Source of the DNA: CAYFNF01 sp964344485
GTDB taxonomy: Bacteria; Patescibacteriota; Patescibacteriia; UBA9570; XYC2-FULL-38-9
Direction of reading: 5' to 3'
Length of the DNA: 10,342 nucleotides
Assembly (NCBI GenBank): GCA_964344485.1
Contig: CAYFNF010000012.1
Location: 1-10,342, forward strand
In this document: positions 1-7,173 of the stretch, piece after piece
How the letters are laid out: each line of letters opens with the position of its first letter
Numbering within the stretch: the first letter of the stretch is position 1
Made by a program: the position numbers and the translations under genes
The notes under the pieces: model-generated
The model's database searches: none
What the model was told of the DNA's origin: nothing
What the model saw: only the letters and a program-made list of their open reading frames with translations

Positions 1-53
1 TCCTTGGACTCAGACGTGGAAAAATTACGCATCCCAATATAGATGCGGTTTAA

Positions 54-84
54 TTTACCTTCTTATTATTTTTCATGTTATAAA
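54..84 (+). promoter_or_regulatory. possible sigma-70-like promoter for the kinase operon
   Basis: TTTACC at 54-59 and TATAAA at 79-84 resemble -35 and -10 boxes, but the 19-base spacing is longer than ideal. They lie upstream of the kinase start at 146 in an A+T-rich stretch. This is pattern recognition only. Reading frames from the left edge stay open for up to 142 bases, so part of this stretch could instead be the 3' end of an upstream gene. Confidence 0.25.
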
Positions 85-145
85 TAGAAGTGGTGGAGTT
101 AATGCAATGCTACGCTCTAAATCTGCGAGAGGTGACAGCTAAGAA

Positions 146-3100
146 GTGATGACAACTAAATCCTGTACAGCACAGCAGAAAGAGCCATATCGAGTTCTAT
201 TGATCGACGATCAACCCATCACTGAAAAACAAATAGCCAGGATGCTACAGGACGAACCTGACCTACGGCTGTTCTACTGCCAGGATTCCACACATGCCAT
301 CAGTATGGCGGAATCGATCCGCCCTACCATTATTCTGGTCGATTACATAATGCCAGGGCTTGATGGGCTAACCCTACTTCAGAAATTTCGCAGCCGTCGC
401 CCATTTAGTCATCTACCTATTGTGATGCTCTCGGCAGAGGAAGATCCACACGTCAAGGCCAAAGCTTTTGCAGCCGGGGCCAGCAATTATCTGGTTAAGC
501 TACCCACAAAAATAGAATTAGTAGCTTGGTTACGCCATCAAGCTGATGCATTTATAAAATCTGTTCGCAAATCCGCCCAAAAGGAGACCTGCTTTGATGT
601 TGTCAGTGCCGAATCCAAAGGGTTTTGTCTTTTTGACTCCAAGACTAAGGAGATTTTCCAAGTAAATGATACCCTGTGTAAAATGCTTGGAGATAGCGCA
701 GAATCATTTATTGCAGAATCTCCACAAGTGTTTATGGATTCTCCAGATGATCCAGCAATTCAAGCAGCCCTTTCAAGAATTCCAGCACCAGATTCTCGTG
801 TGTACGAAGGTTTCTTGTCAGCAAGTGATGGAAGCAGAATTTACACTAGGTATTGTGTGACCAACACCAGTAACGTCATGGGTAGGAAATCGGTATCTTC
901 CATGACCTTTTTGAATTTGAACAAGCCTGATCAGAGTTTGATGGATGTTAAGAGTGCTGAGTTTCGTTTTGTTGCCGATTCAGTTCCTGGGCTATTTTGG
1001 ATGACCGATGCCGAAAACAAACGAACCTTTTTTAACCGTACTTGGCTGAACTATACCGGTCGAATCATGGAACAGGAATTAGAGTGTGGATGGGAAGTGG
1101 GAATTCATCCGGATGATGCAGCAAACTATAGGAAACAATTTGATAATGCATTCTCTGGAAGAAAACCATTTTCCACTGAATTCCGTCTTCGGAACGTTCA
1201 TGGCGTATACCGTTGGATGTTCGATATCGGCATGCCCAGGTTTGCCAATAATGGCATGTTCCTGGGATACACTGGCAGTTGTGTGGACATCAACGAGCGG
1301 AAAACGATTGAGGAACAGGTCAAACAACTCAATGCCAGTTTGGAACAGCGTATTCAGGAGAGGACAGCGGATCTCCGTAAAGAGGTTGAAGTCCGCCGGT
1401 TGGCAGAACAAAAGGAGATGGCTATTGCCCAACTGTTGCGTATTGCTCTTCTCCCACATTCACTGGAACAGCAGTTAGATCAAGCATTGGAGCAGGTTCT
1501 TTCCCTGCCTTGGTTCCCATTGCAGAAAAAAGGGGGGATCTTCTTATTGGACCAACAAACTGGAGAATTGGTGTTAAGATCCCACCGTGGTTTTGATGAG
1601 TTTCTTATCACCAACTGTTCCAAACTCCCAGCCGGAACATGCCTGTGCGGTCAAGCAGCTTCTACCCGGAAACCGATATTTGCCTGTGGAACGGATGAGA
1701 AGCATACTATCCAAAACCCCGATATGCCAGACCATGGGCATATCTGCTACCCTATTATATCTGGTGACACCCTTCTCGGTGTTTTAAATCTCTATACTGC
1801 TTCGGATTACAGATGCAGCCGGAGGGATGAGGGTTTCCTCGAAGCTGTTTCCAATACTCTGGCCACTATTATTGAGAGAAGCCATGCCGAATCTCTAAAA
1901 CAGGACAAAATGGAGGCTGATGCAGCCAACAAAGCAAAAAGCGACTTTTTGGCAGTTATGAGCCATGAGATTCGCACTCCATTGAATGCGATCATGGGTA
2001 TGACCGAGTTGCTTTTGGAAGATGATGTATCTGGAAGGACTCGCCATTATGCTGATAACATCACCCGGTCAGGAGATACTCTGCTTGCGATCATCAATGA
2101 TATTTTGGATTATTCCAAGATTGAGGCAGGTCGGTTGGAACTTGAGGAAACAGTCCTCGACTTGCCATTCTTGATTTCCGAAATGGTCTCCCTTTTCAAG
2201 AGTGCCGTACGGAAAAAAGGCATTCGCTTTCGTACTCATATTTCTCAGGAACTGCCTCGTGCAGTACGTGGAGATCCTCTTCGCCTCCGTCAGATCCTTG
2301 TGAATCTGGTCTCCAATGCCATCAAGTTTACCCATGAAGGGAGCGTAATCCTGGTTGCAGAACCAGTTAAATCTAAAAATACCGACAAACTCGGTATCTG
2401 TTTCCAGGTTCATGACACCGGCATTGGTATAGCTCCAGACCAATTTGCCAGACTATTTAAACTGTTTTCGCAGATTGACAGTACTACTTCACGAAAATAC
2501 GGGGGTACTGGTCTGGGGTTGGCAATCACCCAAAAACTGGTCAACCTAATGGAGGGAGAGATAGAGGTTGACAGTCAACCTGGGAAGGGAAGTACCTTTC
2601 GAGCCACCATATCCTTGGGCATTGCGGAGGAGTCAGCCCTAGGGCGTACACAATCTGTTCCACCACGAGATGCGATAAACTTACCTGCAGACGCCCGCCT
2701 TTTACTGGTCGAGGATGACGAAATCAATCGAGACGTGGTGTTGGGCATGCTAAAACGTCTTGGCTATGTCCCAGATGTGGCTGAAAATGGTGTCCAGGCA
2801 TTGGAGAAACTCGCAGAGCACGCTTATGACTTGGTATTTATGGACTGCCAAATGCCAGAAATGGATGGCTTTACTGCTTGCCGGAAATTCCGTCAGAAAG
2901 AAGAGTCACTGAATCAGCCACAGCGTACCCCGATCATTGCGCTAACTGCCTATGCTATGAAGGGTGACCGGGAAAAATGCCTAATTGCCGGGATGGATGA
3001 TTATATAACCAAACCCCTACGAGGCCAGACCTTGCGGGCCACATTGGGCCGTTGGTTATCTTCCAGTACCAAGCCTGTTCTGGAAAATCCTGTTGTCAAA

Positions 3101-3487
3101 CAAATCGGGGAACGGCGAATTCTGGACCGTGATGTACTCCAGGAGTTCAAAGAAGACCTTGGTGGTGATATTGCACCAATCATCGAGGCTTACCTCGCCA
3201 AATTGCCACAGAGACTCTCTGTTATACGCAAAGCAATCTCCAATGACGATGCTGATTTGTTAGGACGGACCGCTCACACTATGAAGAGTCCGAGCCGACA
3301 ACTAGGAGCAACTCTTTTGGCGGATATGTTGGAAAATCTGGAGAAGCTGGGCAGGAATGGCCAAACAGGTGCAAGGGCTAGAGAGTTGCTGTCTCGTCTT
3401 GAGGCAGAAATAGATAGGGTGCGAGATGCTCTCATGGTAGAGATTGGCAAAGAGAACCTTCCTATTATTAACCCGGCAATTCAATAG
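146..3487 (+). CDS. hybrid sensor histidine kinase, REC-PAS-PAS-GAF-HisKA-HATPase-REC-Hpt
   Basis: This is a complete phosphorelay in one 1113-residue chain. No transmembrane segment is evident, so it is probably cytosolic. REC1 covers about 16-130, with acidic D21/D22, acceptor D66 and K118. Two PAS domains follow (about 150-270 and 275-390), then a coiled coil (about 390-430) and a GAF domain (about 430-590). HisKA carries H607 in a SHEIRTPLN motif. The ATPase has N724, DTGIG at 757 and GGTGLGL at 786-792. REC2 has acceptor D900 and K956. The Hpt domain has H1044 in HTMKS. Expected phosphate flow is H607 to D900 to H1044. The start is GTG146 or ATG149: an in-frame TAA at 140-142 blocks anything earlier, and GAGAGGTGA at 127-135 serves as ribosome site. 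The last six residues and the TAG stop derive from an inserted IS630 inverted repeat. The signal sensed is unknown. The EAL protein downstream is the likely functional partner. Confidence 0.96.
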   Translation: MMTTKSCTAQQKEPYRVLLIDDQPITEKQIARMLQDEPDLRLFYCQDSTHAISMAESIRPTIILVDYIMPGLDGLTLLQKFRSRRPFSHLPIVMLSAEEDPHVKAKAFAAGASNYLVKLPTKIELVAWLRHQADAFIKSVRKSAQKETCFDVVSAESKGFCLFDSKTKEIFQVNDTLCKMLGDSAESFIAESPQVFMDSPDDPAIQAALSRIPAPDSRVYEGFLSASDGSRIYTRYCVTNTSNVMGRKSVSSMTFLNLNKPDQSLMDVKSAEFRFVADSVPGLFWMTDAENKRTFFNRTWLNYTGRIMEQELECGWEVGIHPDDAANYRKQFDNAFSGRKPFSTEFRLRNVHGVYRWMFDIGMPRFANNGMFLGYTGSCVDINERKTIEEQVKQLNASLEQRIQERTADLRKEVEVRRLAEQKEMAIAQLLRIALLPHSLEQQLDQALEQVLSLPWFPLQKKGGIFLLDQQTGELVLRSHRGFDEFLITNCSKLPAGTCLCGQAASTRKPIFACGTDEKHTIQNPDMPDHGHICYPIISGDTLLGVLNLYTASDYRCSRRDEGFLEAVSNTLATIIERSHAESLKQDKMEADAANKAKSDFLAVMSHEIRTPLNAIMGMTELLLEDDVSGRTRHYADNITRSGDTLLAIINDILDYSKIEAGRLELEETVLDLPFLISEMVSLFKSAVRKKGIRFRTHISQELPRAVRGDPLRLRQILVNLVSNAIKFTHEGSVILVAEPVKSKNTDKLGICFQVHDTGIGIAPDQFARLFKLFSQIDSTTSRKYGGTGLGLAITQKLVNLMEGEIEVDSQPGKGSTFRATISLGIAEESALGRTQSVPPRDAINLPADARLLLVEDDEINRDVVLGMLKRLGYVPDVAENGVQALEKLAEHAYDLVFMDCQMPEMDGFTACRKFRQKEESLNQPQRTPIIALTAYAMKGDREKCLIAGMDDYITKPLRGQTLRATLGRWLSSSTKPVLENPVVKQIGERRILDRDVLQEFKEDLGGDIAPIIEAYLAKLPQRLSVIRKAISNDDADLLGRTAHTMKSPSRQLGATLLADMLENLEKLGRNGQTGARARELLSRLEAEIDRVRDALMVEIGKENLPIINPAIQ

Positions 3488-3491
3488 GCGA
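3468..3491 (+). repeat. IS630 left terminal inverted repeat
   Basis: The repeat begins TTAACCCGGCAATTC and ends AATAGGCGA. It pairs with 4547-4570 with one mismatch (T3480 against G4558). The kinase stop codon TAG (3485-3487) lies inside it, so this repeat terminates the kinase reading frame. Confidence 0.9.
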
Positions 3492-3497
3492 TTATGT

Positions 3498-3503
3498 TAT
3501 ACT
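3498..3503 (+). promoter_or_regulatory. possible -10 box of the transposase gene
   Basis: TATACT lies just inside the left inverted repeat and ends only 7 bases before the transposase ATG at 3511. No Shine-Dalgarno sequence is visible between them. If real, the message would be nearly leaderless and poorly translated, which would limit transposition. No convincing -35 box is visible about 17 bases upstream. Confidence 0.25.
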
Positions 3504-3510
3504 GTTATGC

Positions 3511-4545
3511 ATGAAAAAGATCGATGCTCGCAGCCTCTGTCGGGAGGCGCAACAACAGTTACGGAACCAGGCTATTCGACTTAAAAAGTCTGGTCGCACC
3601 AATGATGAAATTGCCGAGATAGTTGGCGTTCATCGTTCAACGATATGTGAGTGGTGGAAACTCTATAAGCGTGATGGTGCGGCTGGCATCAAATTGAAAA
3701 AGCGTGGAACTAAACCCGGCGAAAGACGAACGCTTACTGCTGACCAAGAGTACGAATTGCAAAGGATGTTGATTGATAAAACACCCGATCAACTGAAGAT
3801 GCCATTTGCCTTATGGACCAGGAAAGCTGTTCAAGAATTGATTGATCATCTTTGGTCAATCAAAATGCCAATTCGCACGGTAGGTGAATACCTGAAACGC
3901 TGGGGGTTTACACCTCAGAAGCCGTTGCGTCGTGCTTATGAGCAGAATATTCATGCCGTGGCAAGATGGCTTGTAGATACTTATCCAGCCATTGCTAAAC
4001 AAGCCAAGAAAGAGAAAGCCGAAATTCATTGGGGGGATGAAACCGGGCTTCGTTCAGACTGTCAACATGGACGTGGTTACTCTCCAAAGGGGCAGACGCC
4101 GGTCATGCGTCTAAAAGCAAAGTGGGAGAGGTTGAACTTGATTTCAACGGTGACCAATCAAGGCAAGGTGCGTTTCATGACCTATGAAGGCAAGATGAAC
4201 GGACAAATGTTGATTCGGTTTATGAAGAGATTGATCAAGGATGCTGACCGCAAAGTCTTCTTGATTCTGGATAATCTTCGGGTCCACCACGGAAAGATTG
4301 TCAAACGGTGGCTGGAGAAACATTCCGATCAAATTGTCGTGTTCCATCTGCCTTCCTACTCACCAGAACTCAATCCCGATGAGTATTTGAATTGTGATCT
4401 CAAAAACGGTGTACACTCAGGGACCCCAATCAGAAAAAAAGGGGATCTGAAGAAAAAAGCGGTTTCACACTTGAGAATGTTGCAAAAGCAGCCAGACAGG
4501 GTGATGAGCTATTTCGATCATCCCAAGATTTGTTATGCGGCCTGA
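3511..4545 (+). CDS. IS630-family DDE transposase
   Basis: This 344-residue protein should bind the element's ends and catalyse cut-and-paste transposition. The N-terminal third (about 14-60) is a helix-turn-helix of the type that reads a polarised DNA site (EIVGVHRSTICEWW). A second winged-helix-like segment covers roughly 85-135. The catalytic core shows D176 in HWGDETG, D254 in LILDNLRVHH and E291 in PELNPDEY. The D-to-E interval of 37 residues is normal for IS630. The length is also normal and no frameshift is present, so the enzyme looks intact. The stop at 4543-4545 abuts the right inverted repeat. The gene reads in the same direction as the interrupted operon, so outward read-through could feed the EAL gene. 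Confidence 0.95.
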   Translation: MKKIDARSLCREAQQQLRNQAIRLKKSGRTNDEIAEIVGVHRSTICEWWKLYKRDGAAGIKLKKRGTKPGERRTLTADQEYELQRMLIDKTPDQLKMPFALWTRKAVQELIDHLWSIKMPIRTVGEYLKRWGFTPQKPLRRAYEQNIHAVARWLVDTYPAIAKQAKKEKAEIHWGDETGLRSDCQHGRGYSPKGQTPVMRLKAKWERLNLISTVTNQGKVRFMTYEGKMNGQMLIRFMKRLIKDADRKVFLILDNLRVHHGKIVKRWLEKHSDQIVVFHLPSYSPELNPDEYLNCDLKNGVHSGTPIRKKGDLKKKAVSHLRMLQKQPDRVMSYFDHPKICYAA

Positions 4546-4546
4546 T

Positions 4547-4570
4547 TCGCCTATTGAGTTGCCGGGTTAA
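4547..4570 (-). repeat. IS630 right terminal inverted repeat
   Basis: This is the reverse-complement partner of 3468-3491, matching at 23 of 24 positions. The symmetry continues four bases outward (ATTA at 3464-3467 against TAAT at 4571-4574), part of which is the TA target duplication. Confidence 0.9.
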
Positions 4571-4612
4571 TAATGACGCAGTGAATGCTAACAAGGTCCG
4601 GTAATCAATATT

Positions 4613-6517
4613 ATGGCCCCTGTATATAAACGCTTGAAGGACCAAAAAGCCAAGCTATCGGCAACACGCCAGATTCTGGAACTAAGCCAACAACAAATCT
4701 CTTTAAAAGCTTTTCTTAATAAAGCACTCGGAATTATCTGTCAGACTCCCAGGTTAGCATATGAGTCAAAAGGAAGCATTTACCTTGTCTCTGACAAGAA
4801 TCCTGAACACTTACAAAGAGTAGCAGTAACCGGTGTGCCTGACCTTCTACAAGAACATTGCGCTGTTGTTGAACTCGATTGGTGTCTATGCGGCAAGGCT
4901 GCCAGAAAAAAAAGAATCACTTTTCATAAAGCTGCGGACATAAACAATTTTGATCGGTCATGTGGCAATCCTGATCATGGCTACTTTTGCATTCCTATTT
5001 TGCATAGGAAACACCTGTTGGGGATCATCAACATATATTTGCCGTCAGGTTACCGCAAACGTAAGACAGATGAAGATTTTTTCCATGCTTGCGCCAATGC
5101 TATGGCATCAGCCATAGAAAGAAAAAAAGGCCAGGACAGATTGCAGCAGGAGAAATTGGTCGATCCTCTAACCCGCACCTTTCATCGCCTCTCATTTGTG
5201 GAAACTCTAGAAAGAATCATTAAGAAAAACTCTGCTGCCGAGAGATGGGCTGCAATTCTAAGCATAGAAGTAATTGGGTTGAGAAAGATAAATCAGGTCG
5301 TCGGAGAGGAAGGCGGAGACATTCTGCTTACTGAAACGTCTCTCAGGATCAATTCCTGTATTTCCAAAGACGACGTAATTGCCAGGATTGGAGGATCAAA
5401 ATTCGCAGTACTGCTCTATGATTTGTCGAGTCATCATGGTGCTATGTTGTCGTCGATCAAGCTTGGAGACATGCTTCTTAATTCCTTGTCCACACCCCTG
5501 TCGATCATGGGACACAAAATGGACCCATTGGTTTGCCTGGGTATAAGCTTGTTTCCAAAAAATGGTCGTACCGGCACTGAGTGTCTGAAATCTGCGGAAG
5601 TTGCGCTTAGCATAGCTAAAGTAGCTACAAAATCATCTGGAGAAAATAGGCTGGCTTTCTATTCATCACAGATGGATGCAGAGCTTCGAACCAAAGCTCA
5701 AAGAGAGCGGGATCTACGTCATGCGCTACAATCAGACAAATTGTGCCTGTATTACCAACCAAAAATTGATATTGAGTCAGGACAGATTATAGGTTTTGAA
5801 GCCCTGGTCAGGTGGCCTGATAGCGGGAATGGGAATATGATCTCCCCATCAGAGTTCATTCCACTGGCTGAGGAAACCGGTTTGATCTTACCATTGGGTG
5901 AGTGGGTGATGCGGCAGGCGTGCAAATGGCTTTTGGACATGCATGAGACCACAGGATTGGAGGTTGGAGTAGCTATCAACGTTTCGGCAAAGCAGCTTCT
6001 ATATCCCCGTTTTTTCGAGACAGTCATGGGGATTCTTCAAGATACCGGCTTGCATTCTCAGTATTTGGAGGTGGAAATAACTGAATCTCATCTTATGGAA
6101 GACCTGGAGGATGCTATACGCATTCTTCGGCAAATCCGCAAATCAGGCATTGCTGTTTCTCTGGATGATTTTGGGACAGGATTCTCCTCTTTGGGTTACA
6201 TCAGACGTCTTCCTCTTGATTGCATCAAAATGGACCGCTCTTTTATCCGTGAGCTTGGTGAAAAGCAGGAGGCACGTGCTATAGCACGTGCTGTGATTCA
6301 AATGGGACATTCCATTGGTCTGACCGTAGTTGCTGAAGGGGTGGAAACTCATGACCAATTAGAATCGTTGAGACAACTTGGCTGTAATACTGTGCAAGGC
6401 TACCTGTTTTCTCCACCTTTGCCATCGGAAACAGTTCCCGCTTTTTTGGATAAACACGATTTTCCTCGGAGCCTTCCCAATAACGGTAAGAATGACAATG
6501 TAGAGTTAGCATCATGA
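4613..6517 (+). CDS. GAF / degenerate GGDEF / EAL protein, probable c-di-GMP phosphodiesterase
   Basis: This 634-residue protein is probably cytosolic. A GAF domain (about 20-180) matches the GAF of the upstream kinase. The GGDEF domain (about 185-350) has GGSKF at 260-264 in place of GG(D/E)EF, so cyclase activity is unlikely. The EAL domain (about 370-625) keeps EAL at 396-398, NVSAKQ, EITES, DDFGTG at 518-523, KMDRSF, AEGVET at 574-579 and a late QGYLFSPPL. These are the metal- and substrate-binding motifs of active c-di-GMP hydrolases. The inactive GGDEF may bind GTP and regulate EAL, as known for related proteins. The ATG is the first usable start after an in-frame TAA at 4589-4591. The ribosome site is weak (AAGG about 16 bases upstream), which fits past translational coupling to the kinase before the IS inserted. 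The stop overlaps the next small gene. Confidence 0.93.
   Translation: MAPVYKRLKDQKAKLSATRQILELSQQQISLKAFLNKALGIICQTPRLAYESKGSIYLVSDKNPEHLQRVAVTGVPDLLQEHCAVVELDWCLCGKAARKKRITFHKAADINNFDRSCGNPDHGYFCIPILHRKHLLGIINIYLPSGYRKRKTDEDFFHACANAMASAIERKKGQDRLQQEKLVDPLTRTFHRLSFVETLERIIKKNSAAERWAAILSIEVIGLRKINQVVGEEGGDILLTETSLRINSCISKDDVIARIGGSKFAVLLYDLSSHHGAMLSSIKLGDMLLNSLSTPLSIMGHKMDPLVCLGISLFPKNGRTGTECLKSAEVALSIAKVATKSSGENRLAFYSSQMDAELRTKAQRERDLRHALQSDKLCLYYQPKIDIESGQIIGFEALVRWPDSGNGNMISPSEFIPLAEETGLILPLGEWVMRQACKWLLDMHETTGLEVGVAINVSAKQLLYPRFFETVMGILQDTGLHSQYLEVEITESHLMEDLEDAIRILRQIRKSGIAVSLDDFGTGFSSLGYIRRLPLDCIKMDRSFIRELGEKQEARAIARAVIQMGHSIGLTVVAEGVETHDQLESLRQLGCNTVQGYLFSPPLPSETVPAFLDKHDFPRSLPNNGKNDNVELAS
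6272..6291. repeat. perfect 20-bp palindrome inside the EAL coding sequence
   Basis: GCACGTGCTATAGCACGTGC is its own reverse complement over all 20 bases. It encodes part of E-A-R-A-I-A-R-A-V within the EAL domain. It arises from a direct repeat of GCACGTGCT around ATA, so protein coding may explain it. Confidence 0.8.
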
Positions 6518-6618
6518 GGCTATCTCAGAAATTTTCTTCAGATGACAAATTCGTACAATATATGGCCGTGCTGGTTGCTCTTGTGGCTTTTGGTATAGCT
6601 CTATTTTCTTATTTTTAA
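6514..6618 (+). CDS. 34-residue single-pass membrane peptide, translationally coupled
   Basis: I do not recognise this small gene. Its ATG (6514-6516) overlaps the TGA of the EAL gene as ATGA, the usual layout for translational coupling. It ends at TAA 6616-6618. The peptide starts MRLSQKFSSDDKF, a polar head with R2, K6, D10, D11 and K12. From M17 to F34 it is continuously hydrophobic (Met, Ala, Val, Leu, Phe, Ile, with Gly27) and ends in SYF. One transmembrane helix reaching the C-terminus is the natural reading. No clear ribosome site is seen apart from coupling. It could help place the signalling proteins at the membrane or act as a small regulator, which is inference. A chance ORF is possible, but the overlap and composition favour a real gene. 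Confidence 0.6.
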   Translation: MRLSQKFSSDDKFVQYMAVLVALVAFGIALFSYF

Positions 6619-6723
6619 AAGATGATAGGTGTCCACAATATTGGGGAGGCAGGAGAATCATGCCTGACCAAAGCCGCTCTCATGATGGGCAAATCAGGCC
6701 ACCTTTGTCATTCAATCACTGGA

Positions 6724-7020
6724 CTACCCCAACAACTGCAACACCAACTGCGGTTGCTGGTTTGCCTGGGCCATGATGGCAGTACCGGCCTGCTGGAGGA
6801 TGGACATACGGGTCAGGTCGGATGTTTCTTTGGCTACGTCGGCGTCCATGATGCGGCTGCGGGCTGCACTCTGGTTTTCGTGGACATTGGAGAGGTTGCG
6901 GATCACGGCCTCGAAACGGTTCATTGAGGCCCCTATGTTGGCGGCCATGGTGCTGAGTTGTTCCAGTGCCCGGTCGGCTATGCAGATGGCGGCTTGGGCG
7001 TCGGTGGCATAGAGGAAGAG
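6724..7020 (-). pseudogene. C-terminal remnant of a flagellin gene
   Basis: The minus strand encodes the conserved flagellin C-terminal (D0/D1) helix. It runs from about YATDAQAAICIADRALEQL through MNRFEAVIRNLSNV, ENQSAARSRIMDADVAKET and ILQQAGTAIMAQANQ to a terminal LLG and TAG stop at 6724-6726. About 95-100 residues are recognisable. The flagellin N-terminal domain and central region are absent from the sequence upstream. The only in-frame ATG (6948) is the native Met in the middle of a helix and has no ribosome site. No other start lies before an in-frame TGA at 7081-7083. It cannot make a filament protein because both terminal helices are needed for polymerisation. It is probably left from a deletion or recombination, and intact flagellin genes would be elsewhere. 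Confidence 0.85.
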
Positions 7021-7044
7021 ACCTGCGCTAATTGTTCGATGATT

Positions 7045-7076
7045 ATGGGAGAGCCTTAACCGGCAAGCTCTCCCAT
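7045..7076. repeat. perfect 10-bp inverted repeat at the flagellin breakpoint
   Basis: ATGGGAGAGC (7045-7054) pairs with GCTCTCCCAT (7067-7076) around a 12-base loop. Neither strand has a T-run after the stem, so it is not a standard Rho-independent terminator. It lies about 100 bases past the end of flgH and about 25 bases before the recognisable flagellin remnant. It could stabilise the 3' end of the flgH message or mark a recombination end. Confidence 0.6.
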
Positions 7077-7173
7077 TACCTCATGTTGGTCATCGCTTCA
7101 TCTGAAGCAGATAGAGCCTGTTTTGACCAAACTGGTTGTGTTTTCGTTGATGGCCTTGTCAATTACCAGGGCC

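Larger units (their letters stand above)
3468..4570 (+). mobile_element. complete IS630-family insertion sequence, about 1.1 kb
   Basis: The element holds one DDE transposase gene between inverted repeats that match at 23 of 24 positions. Flanking TA dinucleotides (3466-3467 and 4571-4572) fit the TA target duplication known for IS630/Tc1-type elements. An equally symmetric TA pair lies three bases inward, so the exact ends could shift by 3 bases. Length is normal for the family. It is inserted in the final codons of the histidine kinase, in the same orientation, and now separates the kinase from the EAL gene. The intact transposase and near-identical ends suggest a fairly recent insertion that may still be active. 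Confidence 0.9.

Noticed and set aside
28..47. CGCATC / GATGCG inverted repeat followed by T-rich sequence, as a terminator of an upstream gene
   Set aside because: The stem is only 6 bp, the first T-rich stretch is interrupted, and no upstream gene end can be identified. The half-sites faintly resemble the operators near 9800, but the spacing differs.
1..142. The 3' end of an upstream coding sequence
   Set aside because: All three + frames are open at the edge and close at 42, 53 and 142. None shows a recognisable domain, so no frame can be chosen.
6662..6699. GCCTGA...TCAGGC as a terminator hairpin for the flagellin remnant
   Set aside because: The 6-bp stem with a 26-base loop and no following T-run is too weak.
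6622..6927. A + strand ORF of 101 codons
   Set aside because: It lies opposite the recognisable flagellin remnant and shows no domain-like sequence. It is an antisense shadow.
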